From: Mesostigma viride
Lineage: Eukaryota > Streptophyta > Mesostigmatophyceae > Mesostigmatales > Mesostigmataceae
DNA: 64,000 bases
Reading direction: 5' to 3'
NCBI GenBank assembly: GCA_009746045.1
Contig: RPFO01000312.1
Coordinates: 2,535,279-2,599,278, forward strand
Made by a program: the position numbers and the translations under genes. The notes under the pieces are model-generated. The model searched no databases, was not told where the DNA came from, and saw only the letters and a program-made list of their open reading frames with translations. This document shows, piece after piece, positions 33,265 to 45,100 of this stretch (its first letter is position 1; each line of letters starts with the position of its first letter).

Positions 33265-34390
33265 TTAATTAATTAATAGACACGTGACTGCATCACGTGA
33301 GCATAAGTCCTCAGTGGGAGGGGAAAATGGGATATTAATTAATTAATTAGACTAGTGCTCCCGTTGGGGAGTCACGGAGCATTAACCCTGATGGATGGAT
33401 GGATGGGTGCAAACATTCCTACCGGTCTAATCTATCTACATCGGCTACATACTACATCTAGCTAACAGCATTCTAACTACAACATCTATCTAGACAGCCG
33501 CACGCTGCCCTAGGGGAGCTGTCTGGCGTGCCTCCCACGGGATTGCACACGCGGGCGCTTCCCCACTGGGGGGGGCTCGTTGTCCTCTATGACCTGGGCC
33601 CACTTGGCCTTGTCCATCATCTTCTTCCAAATCACAGAGAGGCCTAGGCCCCCCATGTCCTCTACTAGCTGTTCTGTGAAGGTGCGGGCCTTGCGGCGTC
33701 TAACATCACTGGGCCCGGCCCACGTCAGGAGGTGCCGGCCAGGCTGGGCTGGTCGCAGTCCTGCGGGGGGGCCACGTGAGGTGTCTACCGGGTTGGTGCG
33801 AGCTCGGTGCCCTACTAGCTGCAGGCGTCGTTGCTTAATGGTGCTGGTGATATAGGGCATGCCCTGGTACAGGTCCTCATTGCGGACATGAGCAGCATAT
33901 CCTACTCTGAAAATGGAACGCAGCATGCTGGTGACCGCGCCGTCCAGCTTGCGGGCCAGGTCGGCGGTGAGGGTCCACGTCTCGGCCCCATACGTGAGAA
34001 CAGGAAGGACGAGGACCTTGAACAGGTCCTGTTTCTCGATCTTGCCCAGGTGCTTGCGCCACAGGGCCCGGTACTGGCGTAAAGCGTGCCAGGCGAGGGA
34101 GATGCGATGGTCCACATCAACCTCGCAGCTGGGGAGCAGGCCATAAAATGGGATATGAATGGATGATGTAAGCTATCTAGGTCCTAGTTACAGGGTTGTG
34201 GGCACCGCGGCCCGAATCGCTATGAATGCCATACGCGGTCACACGCGGAGCCCCCACAGACTTGGGGGTGCATGGTCTCCTTCATCACTACATACTTGCC
34301 ATCTATCCTTGCGTACCATCTGCCTCCATATTACAGACAAACCAGGAGGCTGCCCGGGTGTGAGCCCGTCACGTCTACCTAGGGTAGACC
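33265..34390 (-). mobile_element. second LINE-C 3' region, split by LINE-A
   Basis: The terminus is at 33265-33335 and the continuation at 34157-34390 (GAATGGATGATGTAAGC through CAGACAAACCAGGAGGCTGC). It inserted after the first LINE-C and was itself split by LINE-A. Confidence 0.85.
33336..34144 (-). mobile_element. LINE-A copy, 809 bp, nested in LINE-C
   Basis: The perfect 12-bp duplication AAAATGGGATAT stands at 33324-33335 and 34145-34156. On the minus strand it encodes a 200-residue reverse transcriptase thumb and tail (DLFKVLVLPVLTYGAETW, GMPYITSTIKQRRLQLVGH, WKKMMDKAKWAQVIED), nearly identical to 39926-41834 and uninterrupted, so the copy is recent. It is 5'-truncated. Confidence 0.95.
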
Positions 34391-34602
34391 CCATGCCGAC
34401 CCCTATACATCCACTACACTGGCCCCCCTTATACTACCTGTCCTGGCATTGGGCCTGGCACGGGGACTGGCACAGGGGGGGAACGGGGGGAAAAGGCCGG
34501 GGTGAGGTAGGCACTTCAGTCTGGCTCCACTAGCCCACCTCATTGCCACTCCTCCGCCTAGCTAGCCACACGTCCATGCAGGAATAGTTGTCTCACTTCA
34601 CA

Positions 34603-34606
<4 letters not shown>
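34391..34606. other. GC-rich flank, interspersed repeat F fragment
   Basis: CCATGCAGGAATAGTTGTCTC near 34575 matches the end of repeat F. No gene is visible. Confidence 0.5.

Positions 34607-34661
<55 letters not shown>
34607..34661. repeat. (CA)27 microsatellite
   Basis: Pure CA run. Confidence 0.97.
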
Positions 34662-34665
<4 letters not shown>

Positions 34666-34769
34666 TGAGCACAAGGAACCGCACACCCACTAAACAACCT
34701 GACGAGCACTGTCCAGCTGCATCTCCCCTTCCCAATCACCCCATGCGGCACCCACCATTCACCAAGCTA

Positions 34770-35046
34770 AATTAGTTAATACCAAGTTAAATTAATTAAT
34801 TAAACACGTGCTCCCGTTGGGGAGTCACGGATCACCAAAGTGCTTTTAATCCCTGTGTGTGCACAACAGGAGAAAGGGCAAAGACCCCCATCCCCCTTCA
34901 TGCCAAAGGCATGCCACAGCTGCACTCGGACACGCTAAACTGTGTGTAAAACGATTCGGCAATCTGTGGGTGCAATAAGACCCATGATGTTCAGAGCATG
35001 GCATAACAAGGAGCGTGGGCAAGTGATCTGATCATAGCCACGACGA
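34770..35046 (-). mobile_element. SINE-1 copy, 277 bp
   Basis: The 10-bp duplication CACCAAGCTA (34760-34769 and 35047-35056) flanks a degenerate TTAA tail, the stem-loop, CAAAGTGCTTTTAATCCCTG and the body through CATAGCCACGACGA. It is a near full-length copy. Confidence 0.9.
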
Positions 35047-35218
35047 CACCAAGCTATGCCCAGACCCCCACACCGACATGACCCCGGAAAATCAATGGCA
35101 CCTGTCAAACCGATTGTGTTCGGCAAACTCCCACGCCGCACCACGCACCCAAGCAGCCTAGCTAGTGAAAGGCGGTTTGGAGAGAATTCAAAGGCCTGAT
35201 CCCGGGGTCTGAAGGTAT

Positions 35219-35360
35219 TAATTTATTAATTGACACGTGACTGCGTCACGTGAGCATAAGTCCTCAGTGGGAGGGGAACATGGGATGGAATGGATGATGT
35301 AAGCTATCTAGGTCCTAATTACAGGGTTGTGGGCACCACGGCCCGAATCGCTATGAATGC
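35219..35360 (-). mobile_element. 142-bp LINE-C 3' end
   Basis: The 10-bp duplication CTGAAGGTAT (35209-35218 and 35361-35370) flanks the LINE-C tail, hairpin and 3' UTR up to CGCTATGAATGC. It is a clean, recent, strongly 5'-truncated insertion. Confidence 0.95.
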
Positions 35361-35388
35361 CTGAAGGTATATACCCAGGGTTTACACT

Positions 35389-35389
35389 T

Positions 35390-35414
<25 letters not shown>
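35389..35414. repeat. poly-C tract
   Basis: About 26 consecutive C residues. The length may be uncertain because homopolymers are prone to sequencing error. Confidence 0.8.
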
Positions 35415-35420
<6 letters not shown>

Positions 35421-35849
35421 CCATATGCCCCTTCTCAGGGATATGTGCTACTGACTAGCGCATGCAAAAGTAGTAGCTAGTCTATGCATTGTAACCTTCG
35501 CTTACGACACCATTTGATCAATTCTCCTACTACATGATGCGATTTTTCGATATTCACCTGTCGGGGTAATGTGCAACTGGCTGGATCGAAATGGTAAAAG
35601 TAGCTTGAGGTCGCGCGCGGCGCAGCTCGAGGTGACCCTACTAATTGATTGAAAGCATGCGACTGCAACATGTGTGAGCGTAAACCAGGTGATTGACGAA
35701 CTTGGTGGAATGTGGTGCCTATCTAATCTCTTTGAGTACAATTGCGGGCGGCACGGCCCGAACCGCTATGTCTTCACGCAGGTCCCCTACTGGCCGGCCG
35801 GGGGGTGCAGCCAGGCTTCATAACCTTCTGCCATGCATGCCACTTTGCT

Positions 35850-37555
35850 AATCATCTGCCCCAAGACTACGTTTCATTCACCCCCGACGCCCTAGCTGCT
35901 CGGGTGCGCCCGCCCCCAACTCCAGCACACCATTCTCAACTTCCTTCTCATGCGCTCTGATGGCGAGATCTGAGCTCCATCATCCATCTCCGCCCCCACA
36001 CTCCGTTCCATCCTTACGAAAGCCTTCCAGCAGCACGTGACCCCCCTTGCTGCCGATGTGGCAGCAATGGGAGGCACGCTGGCTACTGAGCTTCCTTACC
36101 TTTCCACCACCGTCGCCTCAACAGTTAACGCCAAGCGCATTGGCGTGTACCTGATTCGGCATATCTCTGCGATTCCAGCGGCACCGGAACGAGTTCATTC
36201 CGACAAGTATCAAGAAAGTTATGGCGTTCCGACTTCCCGGTCGCGCGCGAGCGCGAGCCGGCTGTTCGTCTAAGTCGGACGTGAATATTTGCCGACGACA
36301 TATGGGGTCGACAGTAATTCCTGGGCTGACAGGAATTAGGTGCTGAACCTACGACGGTATTGGATTAATACGCCGTACGCAGGAAATAGGAACCTTAACC
36401 TGTGGTCTGTTGGTACCGCAGGCTTAGTCCTGGACTTCTAGGTGCAGATGCAATAGTCACTGTGGACTGTGCTCTGTGGTCACTGTGCCTGTATGGCAGA
36501 CCTACTGTACAGGAACTGGGCGCTGTACAGGTAGTGAATACTGTACCGGGAGTGTTATTACTGAGCAGGCCTTCTGGGCTGCTCAGGACTAGCAAGCACA
36601 GTGCACAAGTATATAAAGAATAGACCAGTGCCATTTGGGCAGATCTCTTGCGAGCCCGCCTCACGTGTGTTGCCTTGACTTGGCAAACTCGTGTACAAGC
36701 ACTCACGTGCCCGAGTGCTGTAAGCCTATACAATTTAACAAAGCTCCGTTTCCAACCATATTCACACATTGCTGCATTGCAACCATATCCTTACATATTG
36801 CGTTCATAGAAACGTTAACTTCAACCTCCACTGCCATTTCCGCCTCCACTGCCGACATCAAAGGCCCAGCTCCTGGACCTCGACAAGCGCCTCCAAGCCA
36901 CCGGCCGCCACCGCCCTTGAGTGCTTGCATGACACCGCAGGCCTCACCGCCCAGGCGGTGAAGGACATCGCTGCCCAGCCAATCTTGATATGCTGGCCCG
37001 GCCAGCGATGCTCCCTCCACCTGGGCGGACTTGCTTAAGCACCACACCACCTCCTCCACCTCCACTATCGCGGCACAGCTCAAGCAACAAGCACTCGACC
37101 TTCGTGAGGAGGCCGACATGACCCAGCGCAGCCACAATGTCATCGTCAAGCACATTGACCAGCCGGCATGCAGACGAGACCTCGACGACTCTTCTCACGG
37201 CATTTAAGCGCGATGTCCATTCTTGCCCCCATGCAACTCACTGGTGAGCTGCGGATGTCGGCTGTCCGCCTCCCCCGCGCGCGGGGTAAGGCTGGCCCGG
37301 CACCCGTGCTCCTCACCTGGTGGACAAGCTGCCGTTCCTTAAATGCCGCAAGAAGCTCTCGCCGAATCGCTTGACGCTGGACGACGACTTGACCCTGGCC
37401 CAGCAACAGCGGCGACACGAGCTATGGCCGACCTACCTTCAGCTCCGGCAGAGCGCAGGGGGGAATCCGGCCGGTATACTGGATGAGGGGGGCGGTCATC
37501 CACGTTGACCACAAGCCGGCCTGGCAGGCACCTTCTGCCACCTCAGTCTAGGGAA
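35850..37555 (+). pseudogene. LINE ORF1 relic with internal insertion
   Basis: 35965-36135 encodes AFQQHVTPLAADVAAMGGTL, matching 23195-23260. The homologous continuation (STSTAISASTADIK, then helical Gln/Leu sequence) resumes only at about 36810, so roughly 670 bp have been inserted between two GTTAAC words (36122 and 36806). The C-terminal part (37320-37550) reads KCRKKLSPNRLTLDDDLT and ends after ACCTCAGTC with TAG. Frameshifts and the insertion make it non-functional. Confidence 0.6.
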
Positions 37556-37682
37556 TATATAACAGTAGTGTAGATTAGTCAGGCTTAGCCTAGCATGTGG
37601 CCTACGCGCATGTGCGCCCATAATGGCCCCCATGGATGATGCCTTCAGAATTTAGCCAAGCCATGCCTATAATGGTACCCCC

Positions 37683-38298
37683 CAATTAATTAATTAATTA
37701 ACTAATTAATTAATAGACACGTGACTGCGTCACGTGAGCATAAGTCCTCAGTGGGAGGGGAAAATGGGATGGAATGGATGGTGTAAGCTATCTAGGTCCT
37801 AGTTACAGCCTGGGTTGTGGGCACCGCGGCCCGAATCGCTATGAATGCCATACGCGGTCACACGTGGAGCCCCCACAGACTTGGGGGTGGTCTCTTTCAT
37901 CTCCTTCACTACTTGCCATCTACTATCCTTGCTTACCATCTGCCTCCATATTAATTACAGACAAACCAGGAGGCTGCCCGGGTGTGAGCCCGTCACGTCT
38001 AGTGTAGCACATGTCCATGCCGAGTCTATCACGAAAAGTCCACGGGTGGCGGCCCTGCCGCGCGCGGCCTGGGGTACGCCAGGTGAGGACATATCGCCCA
38101 GGCTGGGCGGGCTTGGCCGCCAGCTAGTCTATCTGATGTGTCTACCTGATCTGCATGTGCGGGCCAGGTGCCTGGCTAGGCCCAGGCGCCTGTGCCTAAT
38201 AATGTGGGAAACATAGGGCAAATCAGCGAACAAATCCTCATTACTAATGTGCAAACCAAAGGGGATGTTAAGAAGAAGGGCCTTTTTGCAGCATCTTG
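37683..38298 (-). mobile_element. LINE-C copy with RT C-terminal remnant
   Basis: Runs from a long TTAATTAA tail and the CACGTGACTGCGTCACGTG hairpin through the 3' UTR to antisense reverse transcriptase tail sequence (CCTAATAATGTGGGAAAC, GCAAACCAAAGGGGATG). The last part is diverged by short insertions. It is a close relative of 18590-19560. Confidence 0.85.
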
Positions 38299-38787
38299 AT
38301 GATGCATCAAGAATTTAGCTCAGCCCTGCCTATACAGATAGTCACTCTCTGATGAGAAGCCATGCCCTAGCCTTTGTATAGCCATGATGATCTTCCACCC
38401 ATGACGGCCCCCCCCCTTAGTTGGGTTGAGCTCCGAGACATCATGGTGGTGCAGGTGCCCTTGGTGCACCTAGAGCAAGTGTCGTTTACATTCCCACCCT
38501 TGCAGAAAGTAGCTTAGAATGTATTAAAAGCCATATGCCCCTTCTTTGGGATATTTGCTACATATACTCCCAACGGAGTTATGTTCCTAATTAATTAATT
38601 AATAAATTTATTAATTAATTAATTAATTACGTTTCATAAGGGTGACCCCAATCCTGTGGGGTCAGCTTGCTCGCGGGCCTAGAATCTCAGACATGCAAGC
38701 CGCGGAGGGCTCGATAACGACCCTGGGCATGAACCCATCCTTTGAACGTAGGATAGCACATGCTGGTTGTCTCCTTGATAATCTCGT
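38299..38787. other. no gene recognised; TTAA-rich patch
   Basis: A TTAATTAA-rich run lies at 38590-38632, and GCTGGTTGTCTCCTTGATA at 38763 is a SINE-D end. There is no coding signal. Confidence 0.4.
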
Positions 38788-38796
38788 CTCCTTGAT

Positions 38797-39441
38797 TAAT
38801 TAAAATTAGACTCAGTGCTCCCGTTGGGGAGTCACGGAGCATTAACCCCGATGGATGGATGGGTGGGTGCAAACAATCCTACCGGTCTATGCTATCTACA
38901 TCAGCTACCTACGACATCTATCTAACAGCATTACTAACAACAACATCTATCTATACAGCACTGGCGTGCCTCCCACGGGATTGCACACGCGGGCGCTTCC
39001 CCACAGGGGGGGGCTCGTTGTCCTCTAAGACCTGGGCCCACTTGGCCTTGTCCATCATCTTCTTCCAAATCACAGAGAGGCCTAGGCCCCCCATGTCCTC
39101 TACTTGCTGTTCTTTGAAGGTGCGGGCCTTGCGGCGTCTAACATTACTGGGCCCGGCCCACGTCAGGAGGTGCCGGCCAGGCTGAGCTGGGCGCAGTCCT
39201 GCGGGGGGGCCACGTGAGGTGTCTACCTGGTTGGGGCGAGCTCGGTGCCCTACGAGCTGCAGGCGCCGCTGCTTAATGGTGCTGGTGATATAGGGCATGC
39301 CCTGGTACAGGTCCTCATTGCGGACATGAGCAGCATATCCTACTCTGAAAATGGAACGCAGCATGTTGGTGACCGCGCCGTCCAGCTTGCGGGCCATGGT
39401 CGGCGGTGAGGGTCCACGTCTCGGCCCCATACGTGAGAACA
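38797..39441 (-). mobile_element. LINE-A copy, 645 bp
   Basis: A 9-bp duplication CTCCTTGAT (38788-38796 and 39442-39450) flanks the tail, terminus, 3' UTR and antisense reverse transcriptase C-terminal sequence. It encodes GMPYITSTIKQRRLQLVGH and WKKMMDKAKWAQVLED. It is 5'-truncated and has a frame change at about 39395. Confidence 0.9.
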
Positions 39442-39914
39442 CTCCTTGATAGGATAGCACATGTGCATGCCTAGCTAGCATATCGTGTGACAACGTGCGG
39501 GGCCGGGTGCACTTAATTATCGCGACATGTTCCTGCATGGTTGTCCAGCTTGCCGCCCTCTAGGGTAATTGCCAGTCCAACCTAGAATGGTTGATCAATC
39601 CAATTGGGCTCGTGTCGCCTAGCCTATTCCCTGCATGACGTTGATCACCGTTTCAAATATTATACACCAGTGAGCTAGTATGGCTTCATGGCCGGCCCAG
39701 TACGGCCGGTGCAATTACACGTGACGGGGGCACATCAGTGCACGCTACTAGTTATTGGTACATGTACGTGATCGACTCGGACCGCCAGGAAAGTTGAATC
39801 GCCGCTGCCTTGCCAGGTATCTCTAAAGCATTCATGCAACTGTCTCATGGCCACGCTGCTCTCTCTGCCATTGCTGCCACTGTAGATAGTACCTGGCTGG
39901 AGCAACACTGCTCC
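39442..39914. other. unique flank, no gene recognised
   Basis: Sequence left of the LINE-A target site. Nothing else could be assigned. Confidence 0.35.
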
Positions 39915-39925
39915 TTTCGCAATGT

Positions 39926-41834
39926 GCTGCCCCGCCTAGGTCAGCGGCGGACTACCTAGTCCCCCCGCTGGTCGGCCCACTTGGCGACCCGTCTGACATG
40001 CCTCCTTTCACCTCTCGCGAGGTCACGGAGGCGGTCCAGCGCCTGCGTTATGACGCAGCCACCGGCTCTGACGAGATTCCGGCGGCCGGCAGTTGTAAAA
40101 CTTGCAGCCGAATTCGAGGACACAGGTGTTATGCTGCTCTTCCGGGACATCTGCAACCGCCTTCTGCTGTCGTCGCAACCACCTCCAGCGGCCTGGCAAC
40201 ACAGTTTTCGCACGATGCTGTACACGAACAAGGGGTCGCCTGCCGACCCCGGCAACTACAGAGGGGTGTGCATTCAAAGTGCCCCCCTCAAGCTTCTTAT
40301 GCGGCTCATCCTGAACCGCCTGCGCACGGCCCTGGACGGTCACCTCAGCGAGACTCAGCACGGCTTCCGTTCAGGTCGCAACACAGTACAGGCGCTCTTC
40401 GCTACTCGCCGACTGGTGGAGGAACTGCAACGCCTTCAGCCTGGTAAGTCCCCTTTGCACCTTGTGCTGGTGGACTTCATCAAAGCCTTCGATTCGGTTT
40501 TCTGGCCTGCGCTTTGGGACATCCTCGAGTTGTTCCGGATCCCCCGCCCCCTGATTGCTGTCATCCGCAACCTGTATGAAGGGTCCACCACTTCGGTGCG
40601 CACTTCTTACGGGACCACGCCCCCATGCCCTTTACAGAAGGGTGTGTGGCAGGGCTGCGTGCTGTCGCCCTACCTGTTCATTATTGTTGTCGAATACGTA
40701 ATGATTCAGGCGCGCAAGCGATTTGCCCGCATCGTGGGCAGGGAACCAGGAGTGCAGGTTGCTAACAAATTCTGGCATGGCGGTGCGGACACGGAGATTC
40801 GGCTAGCAGACATCATTTACGCAGACGACACCACCCTCTTCGAGGACACTGAGCACGTGCAGACATGGCTTGACTGCCTGGCTCTCGAGGCCCGTGCAGT
40901 GGGGCTTGAGGTCAGCAAGAAGACAGAGGCCCTGGCGGTTGGGCTCACCAACTCAGCGCCGCCCCTCTATCTCCTAGACGGCTCTCGAGTCCCGTATCGG
41001 GACCGCGTCAAGCTGCTGGGCAGCCTGCTCCCTAGCTGCGAGGTTGATGTGGACCATCGCATCTCCCTCGCCTGGCACGCTTTACGCCAGTACCGGGCCC
41101 TGTGGCGCAAGCCCCTGGGCAGGATCGAGAAACAGGACCTGTTCAAGGTCCTCGTCCTTCCTGTTCTCACGTATGGCGCCGAGACGTGGACCCTCACCGC
41201 CGACCTGGCCCGCAAGCTGGACGGCGCGGTCACCAGCATGCTGCGTTCCATTTTCAGAGTAGGATATGCTGCTCATGTCCGCAATGAGGACCTGTACCAG
41301 GGCATGCCCTATATCACCAGCACCATTAAGCAACGCCGCCTGCAGCTCGTAGGGCACCTAGCTCGCACCAACCAGGTAGACACCTCACGTGGCCCCCCCG
41401 CAGGACTGCGCCCAGCCCAGCCTGGCCGGCACCTCCTGACGTGGGCTGGGCCCAGTGATGTTAGACGCCGCAAGGCCCGCACCTTCAAAGAACAGCTAGT
41501 AGAGGACCTGGGGGGCCTAGGCCTCTCCGTGATTTGGAAGAAGATGATGGACAAGGCCAAGTGGGCCCAGGTCATAGAGGACAACGAGCCCCCCCCAGTG
41601 GGGAAGCGCCCGCGTGTGCAATCCCGCGGGAGGCACGCCAGATAGCTCCCCCTAGGGCAGCGTGCGGCTGCCTAGATAGATGTTGTAGTTAGAATGTTGT
41701 TAGATAGATGTAGTATGTAGCCAATGTAGATAGATTAGACCGGTAGGAATGTTTGCACCCATCCATCCATCCATCGGGGTTAATGCTCCGTGACTCCCCA
41801 ACGGGAGCACGAGTCTAATTAATTAATTAATTAA
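39926..41834 (+). mobile_element. LINE-A copy, 1.9 kb, with most of the reverse transcriptase
   Basis: The perfect 11-bp duplication TTTCGCAATGT (39915-39925 and 41835-41845) defines the insertion. It has a 5'-truncated ORF2, the 3' UTR (ATTAGACCGGTAGGAATG, CATCCATCCATCCATCGG), the stem-loop terminus and a TTAATTAA tail. It is the most complete element in the window. Confidence 0.97.
39998..41645 (+). pseudogene. LINE-A ORF2: reverse transcriptase, 5'-truncated, one frameshift
   Basis: Non-LTR reverse transcriptase, which copies the element RNA at the nicked target. Start of the domain: PFTSREVTEAVQRLRYDAAT (frame 2). A frameshift at about 40083-40095 moves to a second frame that stays open to TAG at 41643. 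Motifs in order: LYTNKGSPADPGNYRGVC, LVDFIKAFDSVFW (motif A), GVWQGCVLSPYLF (motif B), IIYADDTTLF (catalytic YADD), KLLGSLLPSCEVD (thumb) and LTYGAETWTLT. The C-terminal region has HLLTWAGPSDVRRRKARTF and no RNase H. All catalytic residues are intact, so only the truncation and one frameshift inactivate it. Confidence 0.92.
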
Positions 41835-41871
41835 TTTCGCAATGTCCAATACTAGCTGCACGGCAGGGCAT

Positions 41872-41896
41872 ATCATATATCAAGGAGACAACCAGC
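41872..41896 (+). mobile_element. SINE-D 5' fragment
   Basis: TATCAAGGAGACAACCAGC matches the SINE-D start. No body follows. Confidence 0.5.
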
Positions 41897-42114
41897 TATG
41901 TATAAACCATTTCGTCGATGCATGCAATGGGCCTGGCCTGATGGGCCAGTTGAGTGCCACCATCCCCTTCTCCATAATTTGAGAATAGATGCTATGCCCT
42001 TGTCGCTGTCCAGATGTTATAGTCTGATGTCATCATGATCCAACGTTTACATTATTATTATTATTATTTTTTTAGTCCAATATTATTACCTTCGTCAAAT
42101 GCCATCATGCCTTA

Positions 42115-45100
42115 TCAAATAAACTGTGCCGACCTCGCCACCGCCTGGTCTCCCCCTCCCCCCCCCGTCGCCGCCGCGACCATGACCAGCGAATGCGCCG
42201 CCCCCGCCGCGATCGCCAGCACCTTACGGTCCGCAAACTCCTCCACAGGCTCAGGAGCAAAAACATCGTGGGCACGGTCCCCACCCCCGTGGCAGCGCAG
42301 GCCCAGCTGGCCGTACTGGCACCTGCCCCAGGAGAAGAGCTGGCCGTTCTCCGTGATGGCCAGGGAGTGCCAGGTGCCCGCGGCCACTGTTCGCACGCGG
42401 AGGCGCTTGCCCGAGCCACCCGGGTGGCTGGGGGAGTCGCCACCACCCGAGAGAACCGCAACCTGTGGTGTGTGTGCGTGTGTGGTGCCGGGGGGTTGTA
42501 TGTGTGTGTGCATGGAGAGCATGGAGTGCATGGAGTGCATGGAGTGCATGGAGTGCATGGAGTGCATGGAGTGCATGGAGTGCATGGAGTGCATGGAGTG
42601 CATGGAGTGCATGGAGTGCATGGAGTGCATGGAGTGCATGGAGTGCATGGAGTGGTTGTATTTTGCCCAAGCATTAGGGTGGGTTGGCTGGGCAGGTACA
42701 AAGGAGAAGATTGAAAATTGCGCACTAGTTTTAGGGTTGTCATTTGGGGGCGGGGTCTAAAATTCACAAAGATGCGCATGCACGTGCACACACATGCACA
42801 GACAAGCGCACACAAATGCATGCAGGCTTATTATCGGGACCTAGGGTTGCACGGTTAGGGGGGAAAAAACAAAAAGAAATAAGAGCCACACGGTGTATCG
42901 GTGTATTCATCGACTCAAAGGAGAGTAGCGTAGTAAAATTATACTACTATAGACAATACTACAATCGAAAATTATACTACTACTAACTACTAATGAGAAT
43001 ACTACTATCGAAAATTATACTACTATCGACAATACTTCTATAAAACATTATACTAGTAACGATCTTGAGGTATGCAGCCTAGAATGTTATCAATCTCGTG
43101 GTATGCAGCCTAGAATGTTATCAATCTCGTGGTATGCAGCCTAGAATAATATCAATCTCGTGGTATGCAGCCTAGAATGTTATCAATCTCGTGGTATGCG
43201 GCCACGTGGCATGTGGCATGTGGCATGTGCAGCTTGGTGTTGGCAACGCCATGGCTCGTCACACTCCCATTGCCCGAGTAAGATGCTACTCATGCTGTTT
43301 CCACGCATGCCTGGCTGCGCTCACAACACTCCTACTGCCCAGCAGCGTGTCCTGCTGCCCCAGCTGCCCGCAGTCCTAACTGTATCAGGTTCCTCACCCT
43401 AACCCCTATCCGCTAACCCCTACACCCTAAACCCTAAAACCCTAAACTGTAAACCCTGAACCCATCCATTCCAACATATAAAACGTTGTGCATTCTTAAA
43501 TAACATCTCCGCTCAACCCCCCCACACACCTGCATCGGCGTCTTCCCCGGCGCCTTGTCCCGCCGCCCGAGCTGCCCGTAGCTGTTCACGCCCCAGCTGA
43601 ACAGCATGCCGTCGTCCGTGACCGCCAGCGTGTGGTACCCGCCCGCCGCCACGGTCGACACGCGCCGCCCCGCCAGCCCCGCGGTCAGCAGCTGGGGCAG
43701 CACGCGGTCCATGTTGTCTCCCACCCCCAGCTCGTAGTCGCGGTTGTACCCCCATGCGTATACCTCGCCGCGCGCGGTCAGCGCGAGCGAGTGGTACTGG
43801 CCCGCCACCACCTGGACGACACGCTCCTCCTGAGGATGCCCACCACCACACAGAGACCCACCCACGCACAAGGAACAGGGCAGCCCACCACCACACCCGC
43901 CCACCCACCCACCCACCCACCCACCCACCCACCCACCCACCCACCCACCCACCCACCCACCCACCCACCCACCCACCCACCCACCCACCCACCCACCCAC
44001 CCACCCACCCACCCACCCACCCACCCACCCACCCACCCACCCACCCACCCACCCATACGCGCACACACACACACATACACGCACACGAGGTACAGGGCAG
44101 CCAAGAAAGTGATTCTGGATTTTTCAGCATGTTTGCACCAAGAGCTCCTCCTGGGGAAGGAATTTTTTTCCCAAAAGGCAAGCCTAAAGGAATAAAGTTG
44201 GGGGAGTAACAACATTTTTCGACTTTGCATCGTCCGTCGTGCAGGAAGGGAGCTGGGTTGGCGTAGTCTGGGTTCAGGAAAGTTATAATTTTTGTAACAG
44301 TTTTAGTATACAGGCCGTTCATGGACGGAGATGAATGGGAGGCAAGGGAAATTCAGAGGGCGTTAGTAGACTCAGACTGACCGAGGATCGGTACAGCAGA
44401 ACGCGACCCAAATTATTCATTGGTATTCCGCATAATCCTGGCACTGGCACCTTGCACTGACACCTGGCTAAATGAGAAAGCTATTGACACCGACACCGGA
44501 CTAATGAAAGCCATGACACTGGCACGCGGCACCCAAAGAAAGGCATCCACGCTGCCAATCTAGAGCAGCGGACTCCCACCCATTTGGTCAAGGGTTTGCC
44601 TTGCCAAGTGGTGGACCAGCACAGGCAAGTCAGTTTTAAGGTCTTCCTTTGGGGGGCGGGGCCAAAGATTCCCAAACATGCGCATGAACGTGCGCAATCA
44701 TGCCCTGTCAGACAATCTTTCAGAGTATTCGGGTCAATCACCCGAGTGCCAGAGGTGCGGCCCACCTGCAGGTAGGAGACCAGGGTGGGCATCGAGCGGT
44801 CCTTGTGGTCCCCGAGACCCAGCTGGCCGTAGAAGTTGCGTCCCCACGAGTAGACGCGGCCGTCCTCTGCGAGCGCCAGCATGAACGAGTAGCCGACCGA
44901 CACCTGTGAGGGAAGGCAAGGGCAACAAATTGGGGCACGCAAGCATAGACACAAGACATTGTTAGTTGGACCTGCAAGCATAGACACAAGGCATTGTTAA
45001 TTGGACACGCAAGCATAGACACAAGACATTGTTAATAGGACACGCAAGCATAGACACAAGACATCGTTAATAGGACCTGCAAGCATAGACACAAGACATT

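Noticed and set aside
43395-43462. Chromosome end
   Set aside because: Only a few degenerate telomere-like units, internal to a gene with exons on both sides.
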